Origin: Phreatobacter oligotrophus
GTDB taxonomy: Bacteria > Pseudomonadota > Alphaproteobacteria > Rhizobiales > Phreatobacteraceae
DNA: 64,000 nt
Direction of reading: 5' to 3'
Assembly (NCBI RefSeq): GCF_003046185.1
Contig: NZ_PZZL01000002.1
Location: forward strand, 558,001-622,000
A program made the position numbers and the translations under genes. Shown here in pieces: positions 19,216 through 28,024 of this stretch; positions within the stretch are counted from its first letter, which is position 1; each line of letters opens with the position of its first letter. A model generated the notes under the pieces. It worked only from the letters and a program-made list of their open reading frames with translations, did not search any database and had not been told where the DNA came from.

Positions 19216-19839
19216 ATGAAGACCAGGATCATCGCCGCAGGCGTTGCCGCCAGCATGGCGCTCGCCGCCGCCGCCCTTGCCCAGCCGGCCCCCGGGCCGC
19301 GCGGTCCGGGTGGCCCTCCCGGCCCCGATGCGGCCGGCCCCGGCCCGGATGGTCCGCGTGGCCCCGGCTGGCGCCGCATGATGAACCCGGAGGACCGCGC
19401 CGCCATGACGGATGCGCGGATCGCCGGCCTCAAGGCCATGCTGCGCCTCACCCCCGATCAGGAGCGCCACTGGCCTGCGCTTGAAACCGCGCTGCGCGAG
19501 GCGGCCAGCCAGCGCGATGCCCGCATGACAGAGCGGATGCAGCGCTGGCGCGAGATGCGGGAGAACCGCGACGCGGCGCGCCCGGACCCGGTGCAACGCC
19601 TGCGCACCGCCGCCGACCGCATGGCCGCCAACGCCGCGACCATGCGCAAGCTCGCCGATGCGGCGGGCCCGCTCTACGCCTCCCTCGACGAGGCCCAGAA
19701 GCGCCGGATCGACCGCGTCATGGAACGCGGCGGCCGGATGGGCTGGGGCCCGGGCATGGGCATGGGCGGCGGCTGGGGCGGCCACGGTGGCCATGGTGGT
19801 CGCGGCGAAGGCCGTGGCGGCGAGGGCGGCCGCCTCTGA
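19216..19839 (+). CDS. Periplasmic Spy/CpxP-like protein with LTxxQ motif
   Basis: The 207-residue exported protein has a signal peptide (about 1-22), a Pro/Gly-rich linker (about 25-50), then a helical domain containing LRLTPDQERHW, the LTxxQ motif of the Spy/CpxP superfamily. A Gly/Met/His-rich tail follows (about 175-207). Family members are periplasmic chaperones or metal-responsive sensors' partners. The His- and Met-rich tail could bind metal; this is inferred. GAGGAG lies upstream of the ATG and a strong terminator follows. Confidence 0.85.
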   Translation: MKTRIIAAGVAASMALAAAALAQPAPGPRGPGGPPGPDAAGPGPDGPRGPGWRRMMNPEDRAAMTDARIAGLKAMLRLTPDQERHWPALETALREAASQRDARMTERMQRWREMRENRDAARPDPVQRLRTAADRMAANAATMRKLADAAGPLYASLDEAQKRRIDRVMERGGRMGWGPGMGMGGGWGGHGGHGGRGEGRGGEGGRL

Positions 19840-19861
19840 CCTCTGGTGTCATCGCTTTTTC

Positions 19862-19893
19862 ACGGGCCCGCCATGCGCGGGCCCGTTCCTTTT
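19862..19893 (+). terminator. Rho-independent terminator
   Basis: A perfect 10-bp stem (ACGGGCCCGC / GCGGGCCCGT, 5-nt loop) is followed by TCCTTTTC. It ends the Spy-like gene's transcript and insulates the sigma-54 activator gene downstream. Confidence 0.85.
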
Positions 19894-19997
19894 CGGGACG
19901 CAATGAAAGGTTCCGGCAAGGGAGTTGAAACCCGGCGTTTACCCTGTTCGCCCACAGTGTGGCCTCCATACCGGTCCGTGTGAGGGGTCGCCCGGCC

Positions 19998-21422
19998 ATG
20001 ATGCCTTTCGAGGGCCCAGAAGAGCCCGCGCCTCCGCGTCGCGTTCTCGTGATTGAGTCGGAACCTGCTGCCCGTCGCACTGCCTGCAAGGCGCTCGCGA
20101 CGATCGCGGCCTGTCACGAGGCGGCGAGCCTCGACGAGGGCCTCGCCGCGCTCGACCATCGCGACCCGGACCTCCTCGTCCTCGGCCTCGACAGCGCCGG
20201 CGGCACGCCGGAGGAGGCGATCGATCTCATCCGCTTCACCGGCTACGAGGGCCCGATCCTCGCCACCAGCGCCCGGCTGTCGCTCGGCCTTGCCGTCGAG
20301 ACCATGCGGGCAGGGGCGAGCGACGTCGCCGCCGTGCCGCTGTCTCCGGCCGAATGGACCCGCCGGGCGACGCGGCTGATGGCCGAGGAGTGGCCGGCGC
20401 TGAAGCCAGTGGCGCAAGAGGCGCGCAGCCTCACCGATTTCGAGGGCTTCATCGGCTCCTCGCCTGCCATGCGCGAGCTCTATGAGCAGATCCGTCGCGT
20501 CGCCCCGTCGAGAGCGCCGGTCTTCGTCACCGGCGAGAGCGGCACGGGCAAGGAGGTCACCGCACAGGCGATCCACGGGCGATCCGGCCGGACACGCGAC
20601 CGTTTCGTCGCCATCAATTGCGGCGCAATCCCCAAGGATCTCATGGAGAGCGAGATCTTCGGCCATGTGAAGGGGGCCTTCACCGGCGCCACCGAGGACA
20701 GGCCGGGCGCCGCCGAGCTCGCCGATGGCGGCACGCTCTTCCTCGACGAGATCTGCGAGATGGACCTCGCGCTGCAGACCAAGCTGCTGCGCTTCATCCA
20801 GACCGGCGAGGTGCGCCGCGTCGGCGACACGAAGCTGCGCAAGGTCGATGTCCGCTTCGTCTGCGCCACCAACCGCGATCCGCTCGCCGATGTGGCGGCG
20901 GGGCGCTTCCGCGAGGATCTCTACTACCGGCTCTGCGTGCTGCCGCTTCACCTGCCGCCGCTGCGCAAGCGCGGCGATGATGTCGTGGCCCTGGCCGAGG
21001 CCTTCCTGGCCCGCTTCTCCGCCGAAGAGGGACGTCATTTCCGCGGCTTCGACGCGGCGGCGCTTTCCATCGTCTCCGGCTTCGCCTGGCCGGGCAATGT
21101 CCGGCAATTGCAGAACGTCATCCGCCGGCTGGTGGTGATGCATGATGGCGATCGCGTCACCGCGGCCATGCTGCCACTGGCGCTCGCCCATGGCTCCCAG
21201 CCGCTCGAGGCTCCGTCCGCTCCGGCGGCGCCAGCAACAACGCTGACGACGGCGCCCCGCATCGAGCCCTTCTGGGTGCAGGAGAAGCGGATCATCGAGG
21301 AGGCCCTCGCCGCCTTTGACGGCAACCTGTCGCGGGCGGCTGCGGCGCTGGAGATCAGCCCGTCCACCATCTACCGCAAGCGCGAGGCCTGGGCCCGGGA
21401 CGGGCTGGCCGCGGCCGGCTGA
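19998..21422 (+). CDS. Sigma-54-dependent activator with degenerate receiver domain
   Basis: The protein has 474 residues and three parts. The N-terminal 120 residues fold like a receiver but lack key acids: the usual acid pair is replaced (VLVIESEPAARR) and the phosphoacceptor position in PDLLVLGLDS is Gly. The central AAA+ domain has Walker A GESGTGKE (about 178), the sigma-54 contact loop GAFTGA, and Walker B GGTLFLDEI. A Fis-type helix-turn-helix lies at the end (NLSRAAAALEISPSTIYRKR). It should activate RpoN promoters without classical phosphorylation control. No histidine kinase gene is adjacent. The ATG at 19998 follows GAGGGG. Confidence 0.9.
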   Translation: MMPFEGPEEPAPPRRVLVIESEPAARRTACKALATIAACHEAASLDEGLAALDHRDPDLLVLGLDSAGGTPEEAIDLIRFTGYEGPILATSARLSLGLAVETMRAGASDVAAVPLSPAEWTRRATRLMAEEWPALKPVAQEARSLTDFEGFIGSSPAMRELYEQIRRVAPSRAPVFVTGESGTGKEVTAQAIHGRSGRTRDRFVAINCGAIPKDLMESEIFGHVKGAFTGATEDRPGAAELADGGTLFLDEICEMDLALQTKLLRFIQTGEVRRVGDTKLRKVDVRFVCATNRDPLADVAAGRFREDLYYRLCVLPLHLPPLRKRGDDVVALAEAFLARFSAEEGRHFRGFDAAALSIVSGFAWPGNVRQLQNVIRRLVVMHDGDRVTAAMLPLALAHGSQPLEAPSAPAAPATTLTTAPRIEPFWVQEKRIIEEALAAFDGNLSRAAAALEISPSTIYRKREAWARDGLAAAG

Positions 21423-21472
21423 TCCCCAAAGGCGGGGTTGAAGCGGCGGGCGGTCCTGCCTAAACCGGCACC

Positions 21473-21949
21473 ATGACCCGCGCCAAGGCCTTCGCCCCTG
21501 CTGCCCTTGCGGTGGCGACACTCATGCTCGCGACCACTGCGGCCGAAGCCCAGCGCCGGCGTGAGGAGCCGCGTCCGCAGCGCCCCTCCCGCGCGGACAT
21601 CCTGCTCTACAACAGCTTTCCCGCGGGAACGCGCCTCGCCGTCGTCTCGATCAACGGCCGGCCGCCGGTTGCAACCGATCGCCCCGCCTTCACCTTCACG
21701 CCCGGGTTTCGCATGGCCGGCTTCGGCGGCTGCAATCCGGTGAGCGCCGACTATCGCCGCACCGGCCCGAGCGACATCCGCTTCGGGCCGCTCAATTTCG
21801 TCGAGCGGAAATGCGGCGGCGAGGTGGACCGTCAGGAGCGCGCCATCTTCTGGGCGATCCAGGGCGCGAACCGGTGGCGGCCCAACGGCCGCGGCGGCAT
21901 GACCTTCACCGGCGTCCGCGGCACGGTTAGCTTCGCGCCGGCCTTCTAG
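21473..21949 (+). CDS. META-domain (HslJ-like) exported protein
   Basis: The 158-residue product has a signal peptide ending AEAQ. The mature part has a META-domain pattern: a beta-strand with a final GFGGCNPVSADY, then LNFVERKCGG, and RGTVSFAPAF at the end. The two Cys may pair. META/HslJ proteins are periplasmic or outer-membrane associated and of uncertain function, some heat-inducible or linked to novobiocin resistance. The Trp and Leu normally opening the domain are weakly conserved here, so assignment is moderate. Confidence 0.72.
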   Translation: MTRAKAFAPAALAVATLMLATTAAEAQRRREEPRPQRPSRADILLYNSFPAGTRLAVVSINGRPPVATDRPAFTFTPGFRMAGFGGCNPVSADYRRTGPSDIRFGPLNFVERKCGGEVDRQERAIFWAIQGANRWRPNGRGGMTFTGVRGTVSFAPAF

Positions 21950-21972
21950 GGCAGAAGGCCGGCCCGGCTCCC

Positions 21973-24072
21973 TCAGGCCTTTGCCAGGGGCATCAGCGGC
22001 GCATCGGCGGCGACGTGCAGGCCGCTCTCGTCCTTGGTCAGGTGGACGCGCCGGTCGTGGAAGTTCACCAGCGTCGAGCGATGGCCGATGGAGACGATGG
22101 TCGCCTTCGGCAGCGCCTCGACGATGGCCTTGTAGAGGGCCGCCTCGCCGACCTCGTCGATGGCCGCCGTCGCCTCGTCGAGGAAGAGCCAGTCGGGCTT
22201 GCAGAGGATGGCGCGGGCGAGCGCCAGGCGCTGCTGTTCGCCGCCCGAGAGGATCTGGTGCCAGGCGGCCTCCTCGTCGAGGCGGGAGACGAGGCCCGGG
22301 AGGTTCATCGCCTCCAGCGCAGCGACGATCTCGGCATCCGAATAGGCGCCGCGTTCGGCCGGATAGGTCACGGCGTCGCGCAGCGTCGCCACCGGGAAAT
22401 AGGGCCGCTGCGGCAGCAGCATGATGTCGGCGCCGGCAGGTCCGGTCACCGAGCCGGAGCCATGCGGCCAGATGCCGGCGATCGCCCGGAACAGGGTGGA
22501 CTTGCCCGAGCCGGAGGGGCCGGTGACGAGGACGCGCTCGCCGGGGCCGACGGTGATGTCGGGGGCGGAGACCAGCGCCTTGCCGTCGGGCAGGGTGACG
22601 GTGAGGTTGGACAGGCGCAGCGCCTCCCCATCCTTCGCACCGGCAATGGCGGCCGGCGGCGTTTCGCGGGCCGCATCGGCGGAGCGGACGAAGCCGGTGA
22701 GACGGTCGATCACCGACTTATAGTCGGCGAGCGAGGCGTAGAGGTTGGTGAAGATCATCAGCGCCGCCTCGACCCGGCCGAACGCGCCGGCGGTCTGGGT
22801 CAGCGAGCCGAGCTGGACGGCGCCGGAGAAATAGGCGGGCGCGAGCAGCACGAAGGGGAAGATGATCGAGGCCTGGTTGACGAAGCTCGTGAACCAGGTG
22901 AGCCGCTTGGTGTACTTCATGTAGTCGAACCAGTTGGCGACCACATTGGCGAAGCGGCGGGTGAGGCCTTGCGCCTCCGCCTGCTCGCCCTTCAATAGGG
23001 CGATCTGCTCGTCGTTCTCACGCACCCGCACGAGGCTGTAGCGGAAATCGGCCTCGTAGCGCTGGCGCAGGAAGTTGATGCCGATCAGCTTGCGGCCGAT
23101 GAGATGGGCGCAGACCGTGCCGAAAATGGCGACGAAGAGCGCGGCATAGACGAGGTAGCCGGGGATCGACTCGAGGTCGAAGCCGAGCACGTTGTACTTG
23201 AAGCTCGCCGACAGGCCCCAGAGGATGAGCACGAAGGCGTAAAGCGACAGGATCGCCGAGAAGAAGCGGATCATCAGGGCCAGCGTGTTCTCGGTGAACA
23301 GGCGGATGTCCTCGGCGATGCGCTGGTCGGGGTTGTCGGCCTGGGAGCCGGTGAGGCGCATGCGGTAGTGGCCGCCGCGGTCGAGCCAGTGGCCGGTCAT
23401 GCGCTGGGTCATCCAGGTGCGCCAGCGCATCTGGGTGAACTGGGTGAGGTAGAGCTCGTAGACCGCGAGGATCACCCACAGGAAGGCGACGATGGTGAAA
23501 TACTGGAGCTCGATCCAGAAGGTCGCCTCGGCGCGCTGCTGCAGCGCCGTATAGAAGCGGTTGTTCCACTGGTTGAGCAGGACGGTCGCCAGCACCTGCG
23601 CCACATTGATGATCAGCAGGATGTAGAGCAGCGCGTGGGCGATGTAGCGCTCCTGCATGCGGAACGACAGGCCGAAGGGCAGCCGCACCTCGCCGATGTC
23701 GCGGGCCTCGAAGAAGGGATCGGCGAGGCGGGTGATCTGGCGGATCGTGCCGACGAAGCTCAGCGCATAGACGGCGATGGCGAAGATCACCGAGAGCAGG
23801 ATGCTGGCGCGCGTCGGAAGATAAGGGCCGAGCGCCTCGGGCATGCGGCCGGCCTCGTTGAGGAGGAGGATGCCGAGCGCAGTCAGGTGCCAGACGACGA
23901 GGAAGCCGATGATGGCGCGGATGAGCGTGCTCGTCCCGCGCGCCAGGAAGGCGATGACGGCTGCGGCGAGCGTCAGGGCGAAGACATAGACCGGCAGGTC
24001 GATCAGGCCGGCAAGCCTGGCGCCGGCGGTCGCGACGCCGGCAAGGCCTGCTGCGAGGGCGATGGGAAGCAT
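21973..24072 (-). CDS. ABC transporter, fused permease-ATPase of the SbmA/BacA-like (BclA/YddA) family
   Basis: The 699-residue half-transporter has an N-terminal membrane domain (six or more helices, about 1-440) of the ABC_membrane_2/SbmA_BacA type, with NQWNNRFYTALQQRAEATFW and QRIAEDIRLFTE, both characteristic. The C-terminal ATPase has Walker A GPSGSGKST (about 515), signature LSGGEQQ, and Walker B WLFLDEA. Related proteins import or export peptides and very-long-chain acyl compounds; in Bradyrhizobium a similar protein (BclA) handles plant NCR peptides. The substrate here is unknown. It is followed upstream by a small unknown gene. Confidence 0.88.
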   Translation of the reverse strand: MLPIALAAGLAGVATAGARLAGLIDLPVYVFALTLAAAVIAFLARGTSTLIRAIIGFLVVWHLTALGILLLNEAGRMPEALGPYLPTRASILLSVIFAIAVYALSFVGTIRQITRLADPFFEARDIGEVRLPFGLSFRMQERYIAHALLYILLIINVAQVLATVLLNQWNNRFYTALQQRAEATFWIELQYFTIVAFLWVILAVYELYLTQFTQMRWRTWMTQRMTGHWLDRGGHYRMRLTGSQADNPDQRIAEDIRLFTENTLALMIRFFSAILSLYAFVLILWGLSASFKYNVLGFDLESIPGYLVYAALFVAIFGTVCAHLIGRKLIGINFLRQRYEADFRYSLVRVRENDEQIALLKGEQAEAQGLTRRFANVVANWFDYMKYTKRLTWFTSFVNQASIIFPFVLLAPAYFSGAVQLGSLTQTAGAFGRVEAALMIFTNLYASLADYKSVIDRLTGFVRSADAARETPPAAIAGAKDGEALRLSNLTVTLPDGKALVSAPDITVGPGERVLVTGPSGSGKSTLFRAIAGIWPHGSGSVTGPAGADIMLLPQRPYFPVATLRDAVTYPAERGAYSDAEIVAALEAMNLPGLVSRLDEEAAWHQILSGGEQQRLALARAILCKPDWLFLDEATAAIDEVGEAALYKAIVEALPKATIVSIGHRSTLVNFHDRRVHLTKDESGLHVAADAPLMPLAKA

Positions 24073-24156
24073 GAGGGAACCCCGGAGGTGAGTCAGACGG
24101 GTGCGGGCGCACCGGAAAGGGAGGAACGAGGGCGAGCGGTCACGGTCGCGGTCATG

Positions 24157-24447
24157 TCAGGACAGGATGTCGGAGGGCGCGTCGACGAGCGCGCGGCGCA
24201 GGTCGTCCTCGGTGACGAGCCGCATGGCCTTGAGGACCTTGACCGCCTCGGTCTTGCGGCCGAGCCGCATGATGAGGACGACGGTCTCGGCGTCGCCGCA
24301 TTCGGGATGGGAGCAGGCGATCTCGCTCACCGTCACGCCGTCATCCTCGGTCAGGGCGAGGACCTCGCGAACGAGGGCGGTCAGCCGGCGCGAGGCGTCC
24401 GCGGTTTCGGGGTCCTGACCCCTGCGATTGAAGAAGAAGCGTGCCAT
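24157..24447 (-). CDS. Small conserved-looking hypothetical protein
   Basis: This 96-residue soluble protein starts MARFFFNRRG and contains EIACSHPECGDAETVVLIM, with two Cys spaced five apart, then a helical C-terminus. The Cys-containing block resembles a short motif seen in uncharacterised proteobacterial proteins (a Cys, Pro, Cys arrangement before an ETV hydrophobic strand), but I cannot name a family. It lies 84 bp upstream of the BclA-like gene on the same strand, so cotranscription is possible. Confidence 0.55.
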   Translation of the reverse strand: MARFFFNRRGQDPETADASRRLTALVREVLALTEDDGVTVSEIACSHPECGDAETVVLIMRLGRKTEAVKVLKAMRLVTEDDLRRALVDAPSDILS

Positions 24448-24534
24448 GGTCCGCCTTGTCGGCAGGAGTTATGGCCGATCCGTGGCGAAGGCGAAAGCAC
24501 CCCGCCACCGCCTCACGGCACTGTGCGCGGCCTG

Positions 24535-25329
24535 TCAGGCGAGGCGGAAGCCGGCGGCGGCAAGGGCGGCGGGGAAGGCCGCGCCGGCGAGATAGTCGCG
24601 TTCGCGCTCCCGCGGGCCATGGACCGGGTCGACCCGCTTCAGCGCGTCATCGACCTCGCCGGGGTGGACCATGACCACCGCGCCATCGGGCAGGCCGTCC
24701 AGGAAGCGGGGAAACAGCATCGCGAACTCGCCGCGGCCGAAATCATAGGCGCCTGAAAAGGCGGGGTTGGTCGGGATGCCGTGGCGCGCGGCGAGCCGCT
24801 TCAGCCCCCGCGAAAGGCCGGCAATGACGCGGCCTTTCAGGCCCTCGCCAGCGCCACGGGGTCCTGAGCACTGGCGGATCCAAGCGCCCGGCGCGTGATG
24901 ATCGACGGCCGCAACGACGAGGTCGCGGATGCCCGGCAGGAGATGGGCGTGCTGGTGGCCGTCGATGAAATCTGGCGGGTGACCGAAGGCGGCGAGGAAC
25001 GCCGCCATCTGGGCCTCGATCTCAGCGGCGAGGGCCGGGCGGTCGAGGCGGCGCAGGTGCGAGCGCACCAGCAGCGACCCGATGCCCTCGGCGAAGGCGA
25101 CGCGCGGCGCAGTGAGCGGCGTCAGCCCGCCGGTCAGCGTCACATGCAGGCCGATCTGGAAGCCCGGCGGGGCGACGGCCAGCAGCCGGGCGGCCTCGTC
25201 CGAGAGATTCGGCCCCGGCGTCATCACCGAGGTGGCGTTGAGGCGGCCGGCCGCGGCGAGATTGCGGATGGCGCGCGAGACGCCCGGCGCCAGCGCATAA
25301 TCGTCGGCGCAGAGGATCAGGCGCTTCAT
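24535..25329 (-). CDS. ChbG/YdjC-family polysaccharide deacetylase (HpnK-like)
   Basis: The product has 264 residues. The metal-site motifs of the ChbG/YdjC carbohydrate-deacetylase family are present: Asp9-Asp10 in LCADDYALAP, GLHVTLTGG, and DGHQHAHLLPGI with the His-x-x-His metal ligands. Family members remove acetyl groups from amino sugars. The next gene upstream encodes a GT2 glycosyltransferase, 16 bp away, which suggests deacetylation of a membrane-linked glycan or hopanoid glycolipid. No hopanoid (hpn) genes are seen, so the HpnK name is only a similarity. Confidence 0.82.
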   Translation of the reverse strand: MKRLILCADDYALAPGVSRAIRNLAAAGRLNATSVMTPGPNLSDEAARLLAVAPPGFQIGLHVTLTGGLTPLTAPRVAFAEGIGSLLVRSHLRRLDRPALAAEIEAQMAAFLAAFGHPPDFIDGHQHAHLLPGIRDLVVAAVDHHAPGAWIRQCSGPRGAGEGLKGRVIAGLSRGLKRLAARHGIPTNPAFSGAYDFGRGEFAMLFPRFLDGLPDGAVVMVHPGEVDDALKRVDPVHGPRERERDYLAGAAFPAALAAAGFRLA

Positions 25330-25345
25330 GCGGTGAAGCGGCGCG

Positions 25346-26395
25346 TCATTCGCGGGGCGCGAGCGGCGCGCCGGCATCCGCCTGCCCGACCGGCTGTTCG
25401 GCCGCGCGGACGAGGCTCTGCTCGGCGACGAGATAGACCGGCCGTCCCTTCAGCTCGGAGAGGATCTTGCCGATATATTCGCCGAGGACGCCGATCATCA
25501 GGAGCTGGACGCCACCGATGAAGGTCACCGCCACGAAGACGGACGGGTAGCCCGGCACGGCGCGGCCGAGGAACACCGTCTCGGCCACGATGTAGAGGCC
25601 ATAGAGGAAGGCGCAGGCGGCCAGCGCCGCGCCGAGGAGGCTGGCGAGGCGCAGCGGCACGATGGAGAAGGAGGTCAGGCCCTCGATGGAGAAGGCGAGA
25701 AGGCCCCAGAAGCTCCACTTGGCCTCACCCTGCTCGCGCGGGTCGGGCTCGTAGGGAACACCGATCTGGCGGAAGCCGACCCAGCTCGACAGGCCCTTGA
25801 AGAAGCGGCCGCGCTCGGGGAGGCGCCGCAGGGCGGCCGCGGCGCGGGGCGAGAGCAGGCGGAAATCGCCGGCATCGGCCGGGATCTTGTGGCGCACGCC
25901 GGCATTCACCAGCGCGTAGAAGGCATTGACGAAGAGGGTCCGCAGCCGCGGCTCGTCGCGGCGATGGGCCTTATAGGTGAAGATGACGTCATAGCCGTCG
26001 TCGAGCCAGCGCGAGACCAGCGTCTCGGCCACGGAGGTCGGGTGCTGGCCGTCGGCATCCATGAAGATGACGGCGCCGTAGCGGGCATTGTCGAGGCCGG
26101 CGAGAAGAGCCGCCTCCTTGCCGAAATTGCGGGAGAAGCCGACGACCTGAACGTCGACACCCTCGGCCTTCAGGCTGCGGGCGACCGCCAGCGTGCCATC
26201 GCGCGAGCCGTCGTCGACATAGAGGATCTCGACCGCAAGGCCACGCTCCTCCTTCAGCTTGCGGCCGAAGGCGCAGAGCTTGGCGTGGGTGTGCGGCAGC
26301 GCCTCCGCCTCATTGTAGGCCGGAACCACGATGGTGAGGCCGAAGGGCGGGGGCTCGCTGCCCGGGAAGGCGATGACGCGCCGGTCTTGGGTCAT
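25346..26395 (-). CDS. Glycosyltransferase family 2, DPM1/GtrB-like
   Basis: The 349-residue enzyme has an N-terminal GT-A domain: VVPAYNEAE, the nucleotide-binding VDDGSRDGT and the metal motif MDADGQHP. Two C-terminal transmembrane helices follow (about 236-258 and 268-293). This is the architecture of undecaprenyl- or dolichyl-phosphate sugar transferases such as GtrB and ArnC. It is coupled to the deacetylase gene, and a GtrA-like flippase candidate is divergent from it 140 bp away. Together they suggest a lipid-linked sugar made inside and flipped outside. Confidence 0.9.
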   Translation of the reverse strand: MTQDRRVIAFPGSEPPPFGLTIVVPAYNEAEALPHTHAKLCAFGRKLKEERGLAVEILYVDDGSRDGTLAVARSLKAEGVDVQVVGFSRNFGKEAALLAGLDNARYGAVIFMDADGQHPTSVAETLVSRWLDDGYDVIFTYKAHRRDEPRLRTLFVNAFYALVNAGVRHKIPADAGDFRLLSPRAAAALRRLPERGRFFKGLSSWVGFRQIGVPYEPDPREQGEAKWSFWGLLAFSIEGLTSFSIVPLRLASLLGAALAACAFLYGLYIVAETVFLGRAVPGYPSVFVAVTFIGGVQLLMIGVLGEYIGKILSELKGRPVYLVAEQSLVRAAEQPVGQADAGAPLAPRE

Positions 26396-26534
26396 GACAG
26401 TCGACGGCCTCAGCCGCTCCGGTAAGAGGGGCCATGATAGAGCAGATCACGCCCCCGTGAAAATCTCACTGACATCATGGTCACCACGCACTGGCTGTTT
26501 GATGACCCAAAAGCGTGTAGACGACGGCGCTGAG

Positions 26535-26996
26535 ATGAACGAGCGACAACAGATTCCCGCCGAAAGCCTCGTGTCCCGGCTGATGGGCGAAGGCCGCAAG
26601 ATGCTGTCCTTCGGGCTCATCGGCGCGGGGAACGGCGTCGTGAACTACGCCATCACGGTGGGCGTGACGCTCATGGTGCTCGCGCCGCTCGGACTTTCGA
26701 CCAACGATGTCGCGCTCGGCGCCGCCAAGGCCCTCGGCTGGATGGTCGCCGTGTCGAACTCCTACCTGTTCAACACGCTCTTCACCTTCGCCGCCGAGAG
26801 CGGCCGCCGCCTCACCTGGCCGACATACTGGCGCTTCGTGGCCTCGGGCACGGTGGGGCTCACCATCGAAGTGCTGAGCTTCCTCTTCGCCGTGCGCTAC
26901 CTCCCCCTGTCGCTCGCGGCTATCGTGCCCATCGGTCTCGCCTTCGTCGCCAATTTCGCGATGGCGCGGATCTTCGTCTTTTCCGGCGGCCGCTGA
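26535..26996 (+). CDS. GtrA-family membrane protein
   Basis: The 153-residue protein has four transmembrane helices and the GtrA pattern FGLIGAGNGVVNYAI in helix 1, SNSYLFNTLFTF between helices 2 and 3, and FVANFAMARIFVFSG at the C-terminus. GtrA-like proteins are thought to flip polyprenyl-linked glucose. An in-frame ATG at 26502 would add 11 residues; neither start has a clear ribosome-binding site. It is transcribed divergently from the GT2 gene, which is its likely partner. Confidence 0.85.
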   Translation: MNERQQIPAESLVSRLMGEGRKMLSFGLIGAGNGVVNYAITVGVTLMVLAPLGLSTNDVALGAAKALGWMVAVSNSYLFNTLFTFAAESGRRLTWPTYWRFVASGTVGLTIEVLSFLFAVRYLPLSLAAIVPIGLAFVANFAMARIFVFSGGR

Positions 26997-27016
26997 GCCG
27001 CGAGGGGGCCCTGCTC

Positions 27017-27487
27017 ATGGCCATGGATACGCCGGCGAAACGCTTCGTGCCGCTGAGCGACGATGCCGCCGTCCTCGCCATTGTCGAAGCCTTCAAGGCG
27101 CGCACCCTGCCCTTCGCCGACTGGTCGCACCAGGCGCATCTCGCCACCGGCCTCTGGCACGTGGCGACCCACGGGGAAGAGGCAGCCAAGGAGCTGCTGC
27201 GCGAGGGCATTCGCGCCTACAACCTGTCAGTCGGCGGCGTGAACACCGACATGCGCGGCTTCCACGAGACGGTGACCATGTATTTCGTCTGGTCGGCGGC
27301 CCGCTTCCTCGAGCGGTTTCCACAGACGGGCCTGGCGGCGCGGGTCAACGCCTATGTCGAGGGCCCTTTCGGCGCCAAGGACGGCATTTTCACCTTCTGG
27401 ACGAAGGAGCGCCTGCTGACGCCCGAAGCGCGGCTCGCCTGGCGCGATCCAGATATCCGCCCCCTCGACGCCGACGCTCTTTGCTGA
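27017..27487 (+). CDS. Conserved-looking hypothetical protein
   Basis: The protein has 156 residues, is soluble and rich in aromatic residues. The core WSHQAHLATGLWHVATHG, a Tyr-Asn pair and GFHETVTMYFV contain several His, Trp and Glu that could form an active site or bind metal. I do not recognise a named family. GAGGGGG lies 10 bp before the ATG. It sits between gtrA and a thioesterase gene, with 13 bp to the latter, so it may share a transcript with it. Confidence 0.65.
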   Translation: MAMDTPAKRFVPLSDDAAVLAIVEAFKARTLPFADWSHQAHLATGLWHVATHGEEAAKELLREGIRAYNLSVGGVNTDMRGFHETVTMYFVWSAARFLERFPQTGLAARVNAYVEGPFGAKDGIFTFWTKERLLTPEARLAWRDPDIRPLDADALC

Positions 27488-27500
27488 CGGACCTTTCGTG

Positions 27501-27935
27501 ATGAGCAGCCGCCCGACGCCCCGCCCGCGCAGCGATTTCAGCTGGTTCTCACCCATCCAGACCCGCTGGTCCGACAACGACCAGTACGGCCACGTCAACA
27601 ACGTCGTCTACTACGCCTATTTCGACACGGTGGTGAACGCCTTCCTCATCGGCGAGGCGGGCCTCGTTCCCGTCACCGGGCCCTGGATGGGCCTCGTCGT
27701 CGACACGCGCTGCTCGTTCTTCGCGCCGTCGAGCTACCCTGAGCCGCTGGAGGCCGGCATCGCCTTTGCGGAGAGCGGCTCGTCGAGCCAGCGCTACGAG
27801 ATCGGCATCTTCAAACAGGGCGGCGAGACGACCCTCGCCCATGGCCATTTCGTCCATGTCTATGTGGATGCGGCGAGCCGCCGGCCGATCCCGCTTCCCG
27901 AGAGCCTGAAGGCCGCGATCGCCCGGGCGCGCTGA
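27501..27935 (+). CDS. Hotdog-fold acyl-CoA thioesterase (YbgC/4-HBT type)
   Basis: The 144-residue hotdog protein contains RWSDNDQYGHVNNVVYYAYFD, which has the catalytic Asp of the 4-hydroxybenzoyl-CoA thioesterase group followed by GHVNN. It probably hydrolyses a short- or medium-chain acyl-CoA in the cytosol; the substrate is unknown. The ATG at 27501 was preferred to a GTG one codon earlier. It follows the unknown protein above by 13 bp. Confidence 0.88.
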   Translation: MSSRPTPRPRSDFSWFSPIQTRWSDNDQYGHVNNVVYYAYFDTVVNAFLIGEAGLVPVTGPWMGLVVDTRCSFFAPSSYPEPLEAGIAFAESGSSSQRYEIGIFKQGGETTLAHGHFVHVYVDAASRRPIPLPESLKAAIARAR

Positions 27936-28024
27936 GCCGCATTGCCCCTCCGTCACGTCATGGGACATGCGGCCACAATTCGGCTATGGACCGCATGTAT
28001 CGATTGCCGTGACGAACCGATTGC

